The notes under the pieces are model-generated. The model was not told the origin of the DNA, searched no databases, and saw only the letters and a list, made by a program, of their open reading frames with translations. From positions 157,671 through 221,670 of the forward strand of contig NZ_FOQF01000002.1 in assembly GCF_900113655.1 (NCBI RefSeq): 64,000 bases of DNA. The letters are read 5' to 3'. Below, one piece after another: positions 27,683 to 36,241 of this stretch. Position 1 is the stretch's first letter, and each line of letters opens with the position of its first letter. The translations under genes were made by a program, and so were the position numbers. Origin of the DNA: Pseudobutyrivibrio sp. OR37. GTDB lineage: Bacteria; Bacillota; Clostridia; Lachnospirales; Lachnospiraceae.

Positions 27683-29271
27683 TAATTAGTACCAAACTCC
27701 GATAATACTAGTCCTTCGTTTCTGTCTAAAACCATACCAACGGACCATGAATTTACAAAAAGTAATAGTGGTCTATCCTTTAAATCCTTAATCTTCTTCA
27801 TATCTGATGTACCAGAAATCTTATTGAGATCGTAATCTCCCTCAATCCATCTGATATGCTCGTATGGAAGATTTTCAAGAGCTATTTCTACATTGTATTC
27901 GTTGTTTAATCGATATTTTAATACATCAAACTGAAGTACACCTACAACACCTACAATGATTTCTTCCATACCAGTATTAAATTCCTGGAATATCTGAATA
28001 GCACCTTCCTGCGCAATCTGAGTGATTCCCTTCATGAACTGCTTACGCTTCATGGTATCAATCTGGCGAACACGTGCAAAATGCTCTGGTGCGAAAGTAG
28101 GAATACCCTCGAACTTAAATGGCTTTTTAGCAGATGTAAAGGTATCACCAATGCTATATAGACCTGGATCGAACACACCGATAATATCGCCTGCATAAGC
28201 CTTATCTACTATCTTACGCTCATCAGCCATCATCTGCTGTGGAGCAGAAAGCTTGGCCTTACGACCGCCCTGAACATGCAAATAATCCTTTGAAGCATCA
28301 AAGGTACCAGAACAAATACGAAGAAAAGCAACACGGTCACGGTGAGCCTTGTTCATATTAGCCTGAATCTTAAATACAAATGCTGAGAAATCCTCAGAAA
28401 ATGGGCTAATCTCCCCTACATCACTCTTACGAGGAAGTGGGCTATAAGTCATCTGAAGGAAGTGCTCAAGGAAAGTCTCAACACCAAAGTTTGTAAGAGC
28501 AGAACCAAAGAATACTGGCGAAAGCTCACCGGCTGTAACCTGATCCTGATTGAACTCGGCACCTGCACCATCTAAAAGCTCAAGCTCTTCCATAAGCTGA
28601 TCATATTTTTCCTGACCGATCTCTTCCTTGAGAGCTGGATCATCCACAGAAATAATGCGCTCCTCGCCCTGCTTAGTACCCTTTTGAGTATCTGAGAACA
28701 TGCGCACACATCTAGTATTTCTATCGTATACACCTTTAAATTCCTTACCTGAGCCTATTGGCCAGTTTACAGGAACTGTAGCGATTCCAAGCTCATTTTC
28801 GATATCATCAAGAAGCTCAAAAGTGTCATTGGCGTCTCTATCCATCTTGTTGATGAAAGTGAAAATTGGAATATGTCTCATGACACAAACCTTAAACAGC
28901 TTTCTTGTCTGAGCCTCAACACCCTTTGATGCATCGATAACCATTACTGCAGAATCTGCAGCCATAAGGGTACGATATGTATCCTCCGAGAAATCCTGAT
29001 GTCCAGGTGTATCAAGGATATTAATGCAATATCCATCATATTCAAACTGAAGTACAGAAGAAGTTACGGAAATACCTCTCTCCTTCTCGATTTCCATCCA
29101 GTCAGATACTGCATGTCTTGCTGTAGCTTTTCCCTTTACTGAACCTGCAAGATTAATCTGACCACCATATAAAAGAAACTTTTCGGTAAGTGTAGTCTTA
29201 CCAGCATCAGGGTGGGAAATAATCGCAAAGGTACGACGTCTCTTAATTTCTTCTTCAACTGAACGTGCCAT
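27682..29271 (-). CDS. prfC: Peptide chain release factor 3
   Basis: This 529-residue GTPase recycles release factors after termination. The G1 motif ISHPDAGKTTLTE (18-30), G3 DTPGHQDFSEDTY and G4 FINKMDRD are intact, followed by domain II and the RF3 C-terminal domain. RF3 is distinguished from EF-G by length and by the ADSAVMVIDASKGVE block. The start has TTTGGAGGTTTT before it, 40 nt after the rpsU terminator. Confidence 0.95.
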   Translation of the reverse strand: MARSVEEEIKRRRTFAIISHPDAGKTTLTEKFLLYGGQINLAGSVKGKATARHAVSDWMEIEKERGISVTSSVLQFEYDGYCINILDTPGHQDFSEDTYRTLMAADSAVMVIDASKGVEAQTRKLFKVCVMRHIPIFTFINKMDRDANDTFELLDDIENELGIATVPVNWPIGSGKEFKGVYDRNTRCVRMFSDTQKGTKQGEERIISVDDPALKEEIGQEKYDQLMEELELLDGAGAEFNQDQVTAGELSPVFFGSALTNFGVETFLEHFLQMTYSPLPRKSDVGEISPFSEDFSAFVFKIQANMNKAHRDRVAFLRICSGTFDASKDYLHVQGGRKAKLSAPQQMMADERKIVDKAYAGDIIGVFDPGLYSIGDTFTSAKKPFKFEGIPTFAPEHFARVRQIDTMKRKQFMKGITQIAQEGAIQIFQEFNTGMEEIIVGVVGVLQFDVLKYRLNNEYNVEIALENLPYEHIRWIEGDYDLNKISGTSDMKKIKDLKDRPLLLFVNSWSVGMVLDRNEGLVLSEFGTN

Positions 29272-29310
29272 AAAACCTCCAAAAAATAATCTCTAATTCG
29301 TATAAACCGA

Positions 29311-29344
29311 AAAATAGCCTGTACCAACATCAACTGGTACAGGC
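29311..29344 (-). terminator. Intrinsic terminator after rpsU
   Basis: GCCTGTACCA (29317-29326) pairs perfectly with TGGTACAGGC (29335-29344), followed on the minus strand by TATTTTTC. Confidence 0.85.
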
Positions 29345-29372
29345 CATGATTTCATAAATTCTCGAACGTAAA

Positions 29373-29546
29373 TTAGAACTTACGCTTTCTAGCAGCCTCA
29401 GACTTCTTCTTACGCTTTACTGAAGGCTTCTCATAGTGCTCACGCTTACGAATCTCCTGCTGGATACCAGCCTTAGCACAGTTTCTCTTAAATCTACGAA
29501 GAGCGCTGTCTAATGATTCGTTTTCTTTAACTGTAACATATGACAT
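29373..29546 (-). CDS. rpsU: Ribosomal protein bS21
   Basis: This 57-residue basic protein is a component of the small ribosomal subunit. It reads [20 protein letters not shown], then [20 protein letters not shown], then a Lys/Arg-rich tail, which is the standard bS21 sequence. The start at 29546 is preceded by GGAGGTTAGGATTAGACT. It is monocistronic with its own terminator. Confidence 0.96.
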   Translation of the reverse strand: MSYVTVKENESLDSALRRFKRNCAKAGIQQEIRKREHYEKPSVKRKKKSEAARKRKF

Positions 29547-29625
29547 AGTCTAATCCTAACCTCCCTCCATCTGGGGACTTGTACTTATTATTCTTTAAAG
29601 CACTAACAAGCATTATAGCATAAAA

Positions 29626-30645
29626 TCAATATTCGTCAACTATATTTTGAATATTTTCATTAATAACAGTATCAACGATGTGAGTTGCAATATATTCCAT
29701 AGTTCTGTCATTAGGATGAATTGCTACTGCACTATCGAAAATTTTATGTGTTCTACCGTCATCGCCACCTACTCTAGTACCAATGCTAGAGATGTAGCTT
29801 CCATTTTTTCTGATACCGGAAAGATCGATGTAATCGCAGCTTTGTCTATCAGCAACACGCTTTTTAATGCTATCCCTTCCCGACATCTGCCAAAAATCAC
29901 CTACAAGTACTACCTTTGCTGTTGGCACGCTTTTCTTAATGTATTGAACAAGGATTTCATAATCTTCCTCAAAGTTTCTGGTGTTTTTGATGTTCTCTCC
30001 TACCTGAATTACCACTAAATCATAATCCTTTGTGAGAGCCCCATCAATATTTGGAAGCATCTTTGAACGTACATTGTCTCTTTCCCAAGTAGAAAAACCG
30101 ATGATGTCATAATCTACCATTGGATAGATATTTCTAAGTCCTGCTACTGTCTGATGTACATAATCCCTTTCAGGTGCTGTAGCGGCCATACCCCAAGAGC
30201 CCCACCAATAGCTGCAGGCTGGATGTATGGTGATTGAATTTCCTATAAATAAAGCCTTATATATTCCATCATCTACAGGCTGCTCTTCTGCTGGTGCTAC
30301 TAAAGGTGCCCCAGTATCCATTACCATATTAGGGTTCATTGCAGTATTTGCTTCAGGAACTATTGTATCGTTGGCTTGGAAGGTTGGTGCTCCTTCGTAG
30401 GCTGCTCTTCCTTCCCATTTTCCCTTTGTAACATAATGCTTTAATAGTTTGCTTGAACTATTTCCTAGCTCTGCCACAATATCAGGATTTGACTGAGCAT
30501 AGTATTTCGCATCAAATACATATTTGGTCTGTGGAACGATGATTTTGGCCTCAACCTGACCTTGAGTATTAAAGCTTTCGAAAATAATAACTGCCGCTAA
30601 AAAAGCAAACAATTTACGGAAAAACCTTCTAGAATTGGTTTTCAT
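29626..30645 (-). CDS. Secreted SGNH/GDSL-family hydrolase
   Basis: This 339-residue protein has a signal peptide (basic start, hydrophobic core 11-24, likely cleavage after VEA near 33). Residues 43-80 contain one unit of the pattern YY-x3-NPDI-x6-G ... LLKHYVTKGKWEGR, seen as repeats in surface proteins of Clostridia. A Pro-rich linker (95-125) leads to the hydrolase domain. The block GNSIT has the nucleophile Ser137, and HPND near the C-terminus gives the Asp/His dyad. The esterase substrate is probably an acylated polysaccharide or cell-wall sugar, which is inference. Confidence 0.75.
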   Translation of the reverse strand: MKTNSRRFFRKLFAFLAAVIIFESFNTQGQVEAKIIVPQTKYVFDAKYYAQSNPDIVAELGNSSSKLLKHYVTKGKWEGRAAYEGAPTFQANDTIVPEANTAMNPNMVMDTGAPLVAPAEEQPVDDGIYKALFIGNSITIHPACSYWWGSWGMAATAPERDYVHQTVAGLRNIYPMVDYDIIGFSTWERDNVRSKMLPNIDGALTKDYDLVVIQVGENIKNTRNFEEDYEILVQYIKKSVPTAKVVLVGDFWQMSGRDSIKKRVADRQSCDYIDLSGIRKNGSYISSIGTRVGGDDGRTHKIFDSAVAIHPNDRTMEYIATHIVDTVINENIQNIVDEY

Positions 30646-30705
30646 TTTTTATCCTCCATTATAGATATACTCCAATATATTATTTAAAAGTATTGTCCAA
30701 AATGT

Positions 30706-30734
30706 GAAAAAGAGGCCCATATTAATGAGCCTCT
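30706..30734 (-). terminator. Intrinsic terminator after alaS
   Basis: AGAGGC (30711-30716) pairs with GCCTCT (30729-30734), with further pairing in the loop, followed on the minus strand by five T. Confidence 0.75.
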
Positions 30735-30742
30735 ATACTATC

Positions 30743-33394
30743 TTAAAGCATTCCTTCAAGTACGCTCTTTGCTTCTGCAAGTGCATCAGCAATACCAGCT
30801 GGGTTCTTACCACCAGCCTGAGCCATGTTTGGACGGCCACCGCCGCCACCGCCAACCTTAGGTGCAATAGCCTTAACAAGGTTACCAGCATGTGCTCCTG
30901 CCTTCTGAGCATCATCAGTTGCCATAACTACAAGATTTACCTTGCCATCGCAATCTGATGCAAGAACAACAACACCCTCGCCAAGCTTATTCTTAAGGTC
31001 ATCACCAAGGTCACGGAGTCCGTTCATATCAACACCAGCTACTGATGTTGCAAGAAGCTTAACGCCCTTAACCTCTACAACTGAATCCATAACATCGCCA
31101 ACTGCAGCCTGTGCAGCCTTAGCCTTCATAGATTCAAGCTCAGAATTTGTCTCCTTAAGCTGCTTCTGAAGATGTGCAATCTTCTCTTCTACATCTGCTG
31201 GCTTGCACTTAAGAGCTGCCGCTGCAGCATTAAGCTTAGCCTCGATATCAGCATAGTATTCAAATACAGCAGCGCCTGTGATAGCTTCGATACGACGTGT
31301 ACCAGCAGCTACACCGCTCTCTGAAAGAATCTTGAATGCAGAGATCTCTGATGTGTTAGATACGTGTGTACCACCACAAAGCTCTGTAGAGAAATCTCCC
31401 ATCTTTACAACGCGAACCTCGTCGCCATATTTCTCACCAAAGAGAGCCATTGCTCCGCTCTTTTTAGCCTCATCAATTGACATGATAGCTGTAGTAACTG
31501 CAAGTCCTTCAGCAATCTTGTCATTAACCATCTTTTCAACCTTTGCGATTTCTTCATCTGTCATAGCTGAGAAGTGAGAGAAATCGAAACGTGTTCTATC
31601 AGCATCCTGGTATGAACCCTTCTGCTCTACGTGTGTACCAAGTACCTCACGAAGTGCCTTCTGAAGAAGGTGAGTAGCTGAATGGTTCTTGCAGATACGA
31701 GCACGGCGAGCAGCGTCAACCTTAAGTGTAACCTTATCGCCAACCTTAATCATACCTGACTTCATTTCACCAACATGGCCAATCTTACCACCCTTGAGCT
31801 TGATAGTATCCTTTACTTCAAACTCACCGTTTGGTGTAGAGATGATACCTGTATCACCAATCTGACCACCCATTGTAGCGTAGAAAGGAGTTTCAGGAAC
31901 AATGATTGTTCCAACTGTTCCTTCTGTAATAGTATCAACGATTTCAGTTTCTGTTGTGAGAACTGTAACTGTTGATTCTGATGTAGTCTTGTCGTAGCCT
32001 ACAAACTCAGATGTAACAGCTAAATCGATATCATCATATACAGATGCATCAGCACCCATATAGTTTGTCTCTTTACGAGCTGCACGAGCCTTCTGTCTCT
32101 GTTCCTCCATGCAAGCCTCAAAGCCTGCTGCGTCGTAGCCAAAGCCCTTTTCTTCAAGGATTTCTGCTGTAAGGTCTACAGGGAATCCGTAAGTATCGTA
32201 AAGCTTGAATGTATTCTCACCTGAAAGCTCCTTAGCTCCAGATGCCTTAAGCTCTTCTTCCATCTTTGCAAGGATTTCAAGACCCTTGTCGATAGTTTTG
32301 TTGAACTGCTCTTCCTCTGCTGTAAGAGTCTTGAAGATGAATTCTCTCTTCTCCCAAAGCTCTGGATAGCCATCCTTACATTCATTGATAACTGTCTCAG
32401 AAAGCTTTGCCATGAAAAGACCATCAATGCCAAGTGCTCTACCATGCTTTGCAGCACGTCTGATAAGACGACGAAGAACATAACCTCTACCCTCGTTTGA
32501 AGGTGTAACACCATCAGATACAAGGAAAGTAGATGAACGAATATGATCAGTGATAAGACGGATTGATACATCATCAAGAGCATCTACCTGATACTGCTTT
32601 CCTGACATTTCGCAAATCTTATCACGAATAGCCTTCATTGTGTCAATATCGAATACTGAATCAACATCCTGCATAACAACTGCGAGACGCTCAAGACCCA
32701 TACCTGTATCGATATTCTTCTGAGCAAGCTCCTCATAACCGCCGTGGCCATCACCATTAAACTGTGTAAATACGTTGTTCCAAACCTCCATAAAGCGATC
32801 GCAATCGCAACCAACCTTACAATCTGGCTTACCGCAACCGTATTTTTCTCCACGATCGTAATAAATTTCTGAGCAAGGACCACAAGGGCCAGCACCATGC
32901 TCCCAGAAGTTATCACATTCACCTGTTTCAGGATCACGATAGAAACGTGTGATGCGTTCTGGAGCTACTCCAACTTCCTTTGTCCAAATTTCAAATGCTT
33001 CCTCATCCTCTCCATAGATAGATGGATAAAGACGATTAGGATCAAGCTTAAGAACCTCTGTTAAAAATTCCCAAGACCAAGCAATAGCTTCATGCTTAAA
33101 ATAATCTCCGAAAGAAAAGTTACCAAGCATCTCAAAAAAAGTAAGATGGCGAGCCGTCTTACCTACATTATCAATGTCACCTGTTCTAACACATTTTTGA
33201 CATGTTGTAACGCGTCTCCTTGGTGGAATCTCCTGTCCTGTAAAGTATGGCTTAAGTGGAGCCATACCAGCGTTGATAAGAAGTAAACTGTTATCATTCT
33301 GTGGCACAAGAGAAAAGCTGTTGAGACAAAGGTGGCCTTTGCTCTCAAAGAATTCCAAGTAGGCGCGTCGTAAATCATTAACACCGTTATTCAA
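30743..33394 (-). CDS. alaS: Alanine-tRNA ligase
   Basis: This 883-residue class II synthetase charges tRNA-Ala. The catalytic core starts with RRAYLEFFESKGH, the editing domain shows NHSATHLLQKAL and CGGTHVSNTSEI with the zinc-binding residues, and the C-terminal DHHA1 domain ends in GGGGGGRPNMAQAGG. Start is TTG at 33394 with GGAGG 9 nt before it. It follows a 52-residue membrane protein gene by 19 nt, so they probably share a transcript. No T-box leader is visible. Confidence 0.96.
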   Translation of the reverse strand: MNNGVNDLRRAYLEFFESKGHLCLNSFSLVPQNDNSLLLINAGMAPLKPYFTGQEIPPRRRVTTCQKCVRTGDIDNVGKTARHLTFFEMLGNFSFGDYFKHEAIAWSWEFLTEVLKLDPNRLYPSIYGEDEEAFEIWTKEVGVAPERITRFYRDPETGECDNFWEHGAGPCGPCSEIYYDRGEKYGCGKPDCKVGCDCDRFMEVWNNVFTQFNGDGHGGYEELAQKNIDTGMGLERLAVVMQDVDSVFDIDTMKAIRDKICEMSGKQYQVDALDDVSIRLITDHIRSSTFLVSDGVTPSNEGRGYVLRRLIRRAAKHGRALGIDGLFMAKLSETVINECKDGYPELWEKREFIFKTLTAEEEQFNKTIDKGLEILAKMEEELKASGAKELSGENTFKLYDTYGFPVDLTAEILEEKGFGYDAAGFEACMEEQRQKARAARKETNYMGADASVYDDIDLAVTSEFVGYDKTTSESTVTVLTTETEIVDTITEGTVGTIIVPETPFYATMGGQIGDTGIISTPNGEFEVKDTIKLKGGKIGHVGEMKSGMIKVGDKVTLKVDAARRARICKNHSATHLLQKALREVLGTHVEQKGSYQDADRTRFDFSHFSAMTDEEIAKVEKMVNDKIAEGLAVTTAIMSIDEAKKSGAMALFGEKYGDEVRVVKMGDFSTELCGGTHVSNTSEISAFKILSESGVAAGTRRIEAITGAAVFEYYADIEAKLNAAAAALKCKPADVEEKIAHLQKQLKETNSELESMKAKAAQAAVGDVMDSVVEVKGVKLLATSVAGVDMNGLRDLGDDLKNKLGEGVVVLASDCDGKVNLVVMATDDAQKAGAHAGNLVKAIAPKVGGGGGGRPNMAQAGGKNPAGIADALAEAKSVLEGML

Positions 33395-33413
33395 AACAAT
33401 AGTCCTCCAAAAA

Positions 33414-33572
33414 TTATTCCTCGGAAGAATCTGTTACGGCATCTGAGATGCCCTTCTTCCTGTCGCTAGACTGGCGAAGCTTAATTCCAATAAAGCCTCC
33501 ACAAATGCCTAATGCAACGAGTATGATCATTTTAATCAGATAACTTGCAAAACTAGACAAAAATGCTGACAT
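33414..33572 (-). CDS. Small single-helix membrane protein upstream of alaS
   Basis: This 52-residue ORF has a membrane helix (about 10-30, YLIKMIILVALGICGGFIG) and a polar tail ending DSSEE. The ribosome site AGGAGGAATTGCC is strong. It sits 19 nt before alaS in the same direction. I recognise no family; short proteins of this type occur next to alaS in other Lachnospiraceae, which is memory, not shown here. Confidence 0.65.
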   Translation of the reverse strand: MSAFLSSFASYLIKMIILVALGICGGFIGIKLRQSSDRKKGISDAVTDSSEE

Positions 33573-33670
33573 GGCAATTCCTCCTATATTACAAAATTTT
33601 TAACTAATTAAATCATATTACATACTTAGCTAAATTATAATCCAAAGCCTTTTTAAATTCCACCAGTATT

Positions 33671-34585
33671 TCAGAAAATTAATAAGAAAATAACCAAAAT
33701 AGCCTGTAGTAGAAAAAAATCACTAGCCAAAAGAGTTAATGCTCTTCTGATATCTTTAGCTTCAGCAACTTTATCATCATCTCCGATGGTATCATCCTTT
33801 AGCTTAATACCTAAAGCTCCTGCAAATGCAGAAATTGCTTTATAACTATCTCGAAGATTGATAAACCTGGCATTCTTGCCATCAACGCCAGATGTAATAT
33901 GCTTTGCTGCAAAAACACTCAACGCACCTGCAAACCTGCCAGGAAGGTAATCTACAATCCTGTTAAGCTTTGCGATGCTGTACCCAAAATCCTTATATCT
34001 ATATGTATTATGGCCGATTTCAGAATCTATGAAATCTACTGTTCGGTAAACAAAGCCTCCTACAGGCCCGAATAGAAACATTACAAATATAGGAGAAATC
34101 ACTGCATCTGAAGCCTGATTTGCAATATAGGTAATAGCTTCTTTGGTAGCCATTTGCTCATCCTCAAAGGAACCTGTTTTACCAGATAGAGCTTCGTAGG
34201 TACCTTTCATAGACTTTAGGCCATCTCCATAGAAATCATCCATAATGTTCCTGCCCCCTATGTAGAGGTATTTAGCATCGATACATAAATATGTAGCAAA
34301 GGCCTCGAACAATACGCCTACAGGTGTTGCAATTTCATAACAAAGCATTGTAAAAAATGTGATAATCGCAATGACTGGTACAAGCACCAGCATCACTAGC
34401 CACATTCCTAAACTACGCTGCTTTGCAGGCTCTAAAAGAATGATTTCATCCCCAAGTAACGCCCTGTCTAGGTATTTTATAAGCTTTTTTACTGAATCAA
34501 AAGGATTCCAAATGCCATAAATCCTTCCAAAAACAAAATCTAAAATTGTGCCAAGTAATAGCCCAATCAAGTGACATCTAAACAT
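33671..34585 (-). CDS. cbiB: Adenosylcobinamide-phosphate synthase (CbiB/CobD)
   Basis: This 304-residue membrane enzyme attaches the aminopropanol linker in cobalamin synthesis. About five membrane helices are visible. The family blocks are present: NQASDAVISPIF, GGFVYRTVDFIDS, and YLPGRFAG. No other cobalamin gene is in the window, so this is either a scattered salvage gene or part of a split pathway. It lies 13 nt after the OGG-type glycosylase gene in the same direction. Confidence 0.88.
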   Translation of the reverse strand: MFRCHLIGLLLGTILDFVFGRIYGIWNPFDSVKKLIKYLDRALLGDEIILLEPAKQRSLGMWLVMLVLVPVIAIITFFTMLCYEIATPVGVLFEAFATYLCIDAKYLYIGGRNIMDDFYGDGLKSMKGTYEALSGKTGSFEDEQMATKEAITYIANQASDAVISPIFVMFLFGPVGGFVYRTVDFIDSEIGHNTYRYKDFGYSIAKLNRIVDYLPGRFAGALSVFAAKHITSGVDGKNARFINLRDSYKAISAFAGALGIKLKDDTIGDDDKVAEAKDIRRALTLLASDFFLLQAILVIFLLIF

Positions 34586-34598
34586 TGTTCATCCCCAT

Positions 34599-35435
34599 TT
34601 ACTTATTGCGTTTATGGTAAAACTGAAGCTGCTGGACATAGCCTTGAAAACCAGCGTAGCTTTCATTTATATACTTAAGATATTCATCCTTTGAATAAGA
34701 ACTGTAATCCTCAGTAATAATCTTTTTCATCCAGGTATCAATAGGATAGCTTTCCATAAAATGGAAGCCATAAAGCATTATACAATTGGCAACCTTTGGG
34801 CCAATGCCCTTTATTTTAAGAAGGGTAGCCATAGCATCCTGGTAAGGAAGCTTACTGATAGCTTTTATATCAAGGCTGCCTTCAACCACCTGCTTTGATA
34901 TGCCGATAATATAATCCGCCCTATAGCCAAGGGCTGTTCCATCCATAAGCTCCGCCTCTGGGATATAGGCCAGTACCTCTGGCTTTGGAAAATGTATACC
35001 ATCAGAATATCTATCGCAAAGACACTGAATTGATTTCTTTATCTTTGGAATATTATTATTTTGAGAAATTACATAGGAAATAAAAACTTCCCACAAATCC
35101 TGACGCAAAATACGCATTCCAAAGGAATCCATCAAGGCTTCCTTTAAAAACTTGTCAGAGCTTTTTCTTATGAGCTCGTTATACTTAACATAATCTGTAT
35201 CAAAATCAAAGTAGTTTTGCCAAAATCCCCACTGATTTTCTTCACACGCAAAATCCCAGGAATCCTTTTCTTTATTTAAATAAAAGTAAATATCATTATC
35301 GCCAGAGCAAGCGCTGTATGTGTCTGGCATGCCATCGGCACCCTTTGTCTCACGCTTCATTCTAAAGACCTGCCCTGAATTCATGATTATTTCTGGATTA
35401 AACTCTTCTGCTGTAAGTTTCTTGCTGAATACCAT
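34599..35435 (-). CDS. 8-oxoguanine DNA glycosylase, OGG1 type
   Basis: This 278-residue bifunctional glycosylase/lyase removes oxidised guanine. An OGG N-terminal domain (1-100) precedes the helix-hairpin-helix motif LLKIKGIGPKVANCIML with catalytic Lys214 and, 19 residues on, Asp233 (YPIDTW). Both catalytic positions are intact. Length fits bacterial OGG1-type proteins, longer than MutY or Nth and without an iron-sulfur cluster. It starts 1 nt after the MBL-fold gene, so both are co-translated. Confidence 0.88.
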   Translation of the reverse strand: MVFSKKLTAEEFNPEIIMNSGQVFRMKRETKGADGMPDTYSACSGDNDIYFYLNKEKDSWDFACEENQWGFWQNYFDFDTDYVKYNELIRKSSDKFLKEALMDSFGMRILRQDLWEVFISYVISQNNNIPKIKKSIQCLCDRYSDGIHFPKPEVLAYIPEAELMDGTALGYRADYIIGISKQVVEGSLDIKAISKLPYQDAMATLLKIKGIGPKVANCIMLYGFHFMESYPIDTWMKKIITEDYSSYSKDEYLKYINESYAGFQGYVQQLQFYHKRNK

Positions 35436-35436
35436 A

Positions 35437-36162
35437 TTATTCCTCTATTTCAAAAATCATATTCTCACGATCAATCTCAATGATTCTATCCTTGAGATTT
35501 GCTATATCTGGGCGTGTTTTAAATCGCTGAATCCACTGATACTCTCCCCACATATTCATCGGAAAGATCACATCACTATCGATGTTTTTTACAAAATAAT
35601 CCATTCCCAGGAAATAACCATCCTCGCCCATACGTGCGTCCATAGGAACAAAAGCTATATCGTATTTGCGATTTCGGATTGGCCTTAAATATGTTCTGTA
35701 TTCACGGCCATATTGCTCTCCATATAGCTCTCCTCTGCCTTCGGCGTTCCACCAATTAAGAGTGCCAGCAAAGTAAATATTCTGTCCGCCTACTGATATT
35801 GAAAACGCCACCCCCACATCATTGGAGCGAAGTGTTTCGATTTTCATATCATCAATATCGTATTTACGAAGTGGTTTTACAAACTGAATGCGTTCTTTTT
35901 CAACCACGCCTTTTTTAATTTTAATATCCTTGGATAAAATGAATTTCTTTACATTATCTAGATTAAAGATAGCTTCGTCATAATGGTCTTTTCGACCATT
36001 ACTTGCAAAAACATAAATAGGCTTTGCCTCAAAGACTGGCAAAGAGCCTCTATATGGAACACTATCTTCAATTGAAGACTTGTCAAAATAATCAAATAGC
36101 AAATATCTATCTGAAAGCTCTACCACAAATGAGCTGTGCATTAAATAATATACCTTAACCAT
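35437..36162 (-). CDS. Metallo-beta-lactamase-fold protein lacking usual metal ligands
   Basis: This 241-residue protein has the fold's early strands (YYLMHSSFVVELSDRYLLFDY) and overall layout of MBL-fold hydrolases of Clostridia. Where relatives read ASHRHxDH it reads ASNGRKDH (55 Asn, 57 Arg, with Asp59-His60 kept); where they read AGDLN it reads AGTLN (Thr134); where they read PMHFW it reads PMNMW (Asn203). Four metal-ligand positions are thus changed, so it is probably not a standard hydrolase. The ATG at 36162 has AAGGAGGATAAT before it. It is followed by the glycosylase gene with 1 nt between. Confidence 0.75.
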   Translation of the reverse strand: MVKVYYLMHSSFVVELSDRYLLFDYFDKSSIEDSVPYRGSLPVFEAKPIYVFASNGRKDHYDEAIFNLDNVKKFILSKDIKIKKGVVEKERIQFVKPLRKYDIDDMKIETLRSNDVGVAFSISVGGQNIYFAGTLNWWNAEGRGELYGEQYGREYRTYLRPIRNRKYDIAFVPMDARMGEDGYFLGMDYFVKNIDSDVIFPMNMWGEYQWIQRFKTRPDIANLKDRIIEIDRENMIFEIEE

Positions 36163-36195
36163 ATTATCCTCCTTAAGGTATTTTAACACACTTAT

Positions 36196-36226
36196 AAAAA
36201 AAGGACATCCACAACCGTGGATGTCC
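36196..36226 (-). terminator. Intrinsic terminator after the Trp-rich membrane protein gene
   Basis: GGACATCCAC (36203-36212) pairs perfectly with GTGGATGTCC (36217-36226) and is followed on the minus strand by seven T. The MBL-fold start codon is 33 nt further. Confidence 0.9.
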
Positions 36227-36241
36227 AGAATTTTAAATTAA

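Noticed and set aside
33395-33670. T-box leader for alaS
   Set aside because: No T-box core or specifier structure is visible, and the 52-residue ORF occupies the space.
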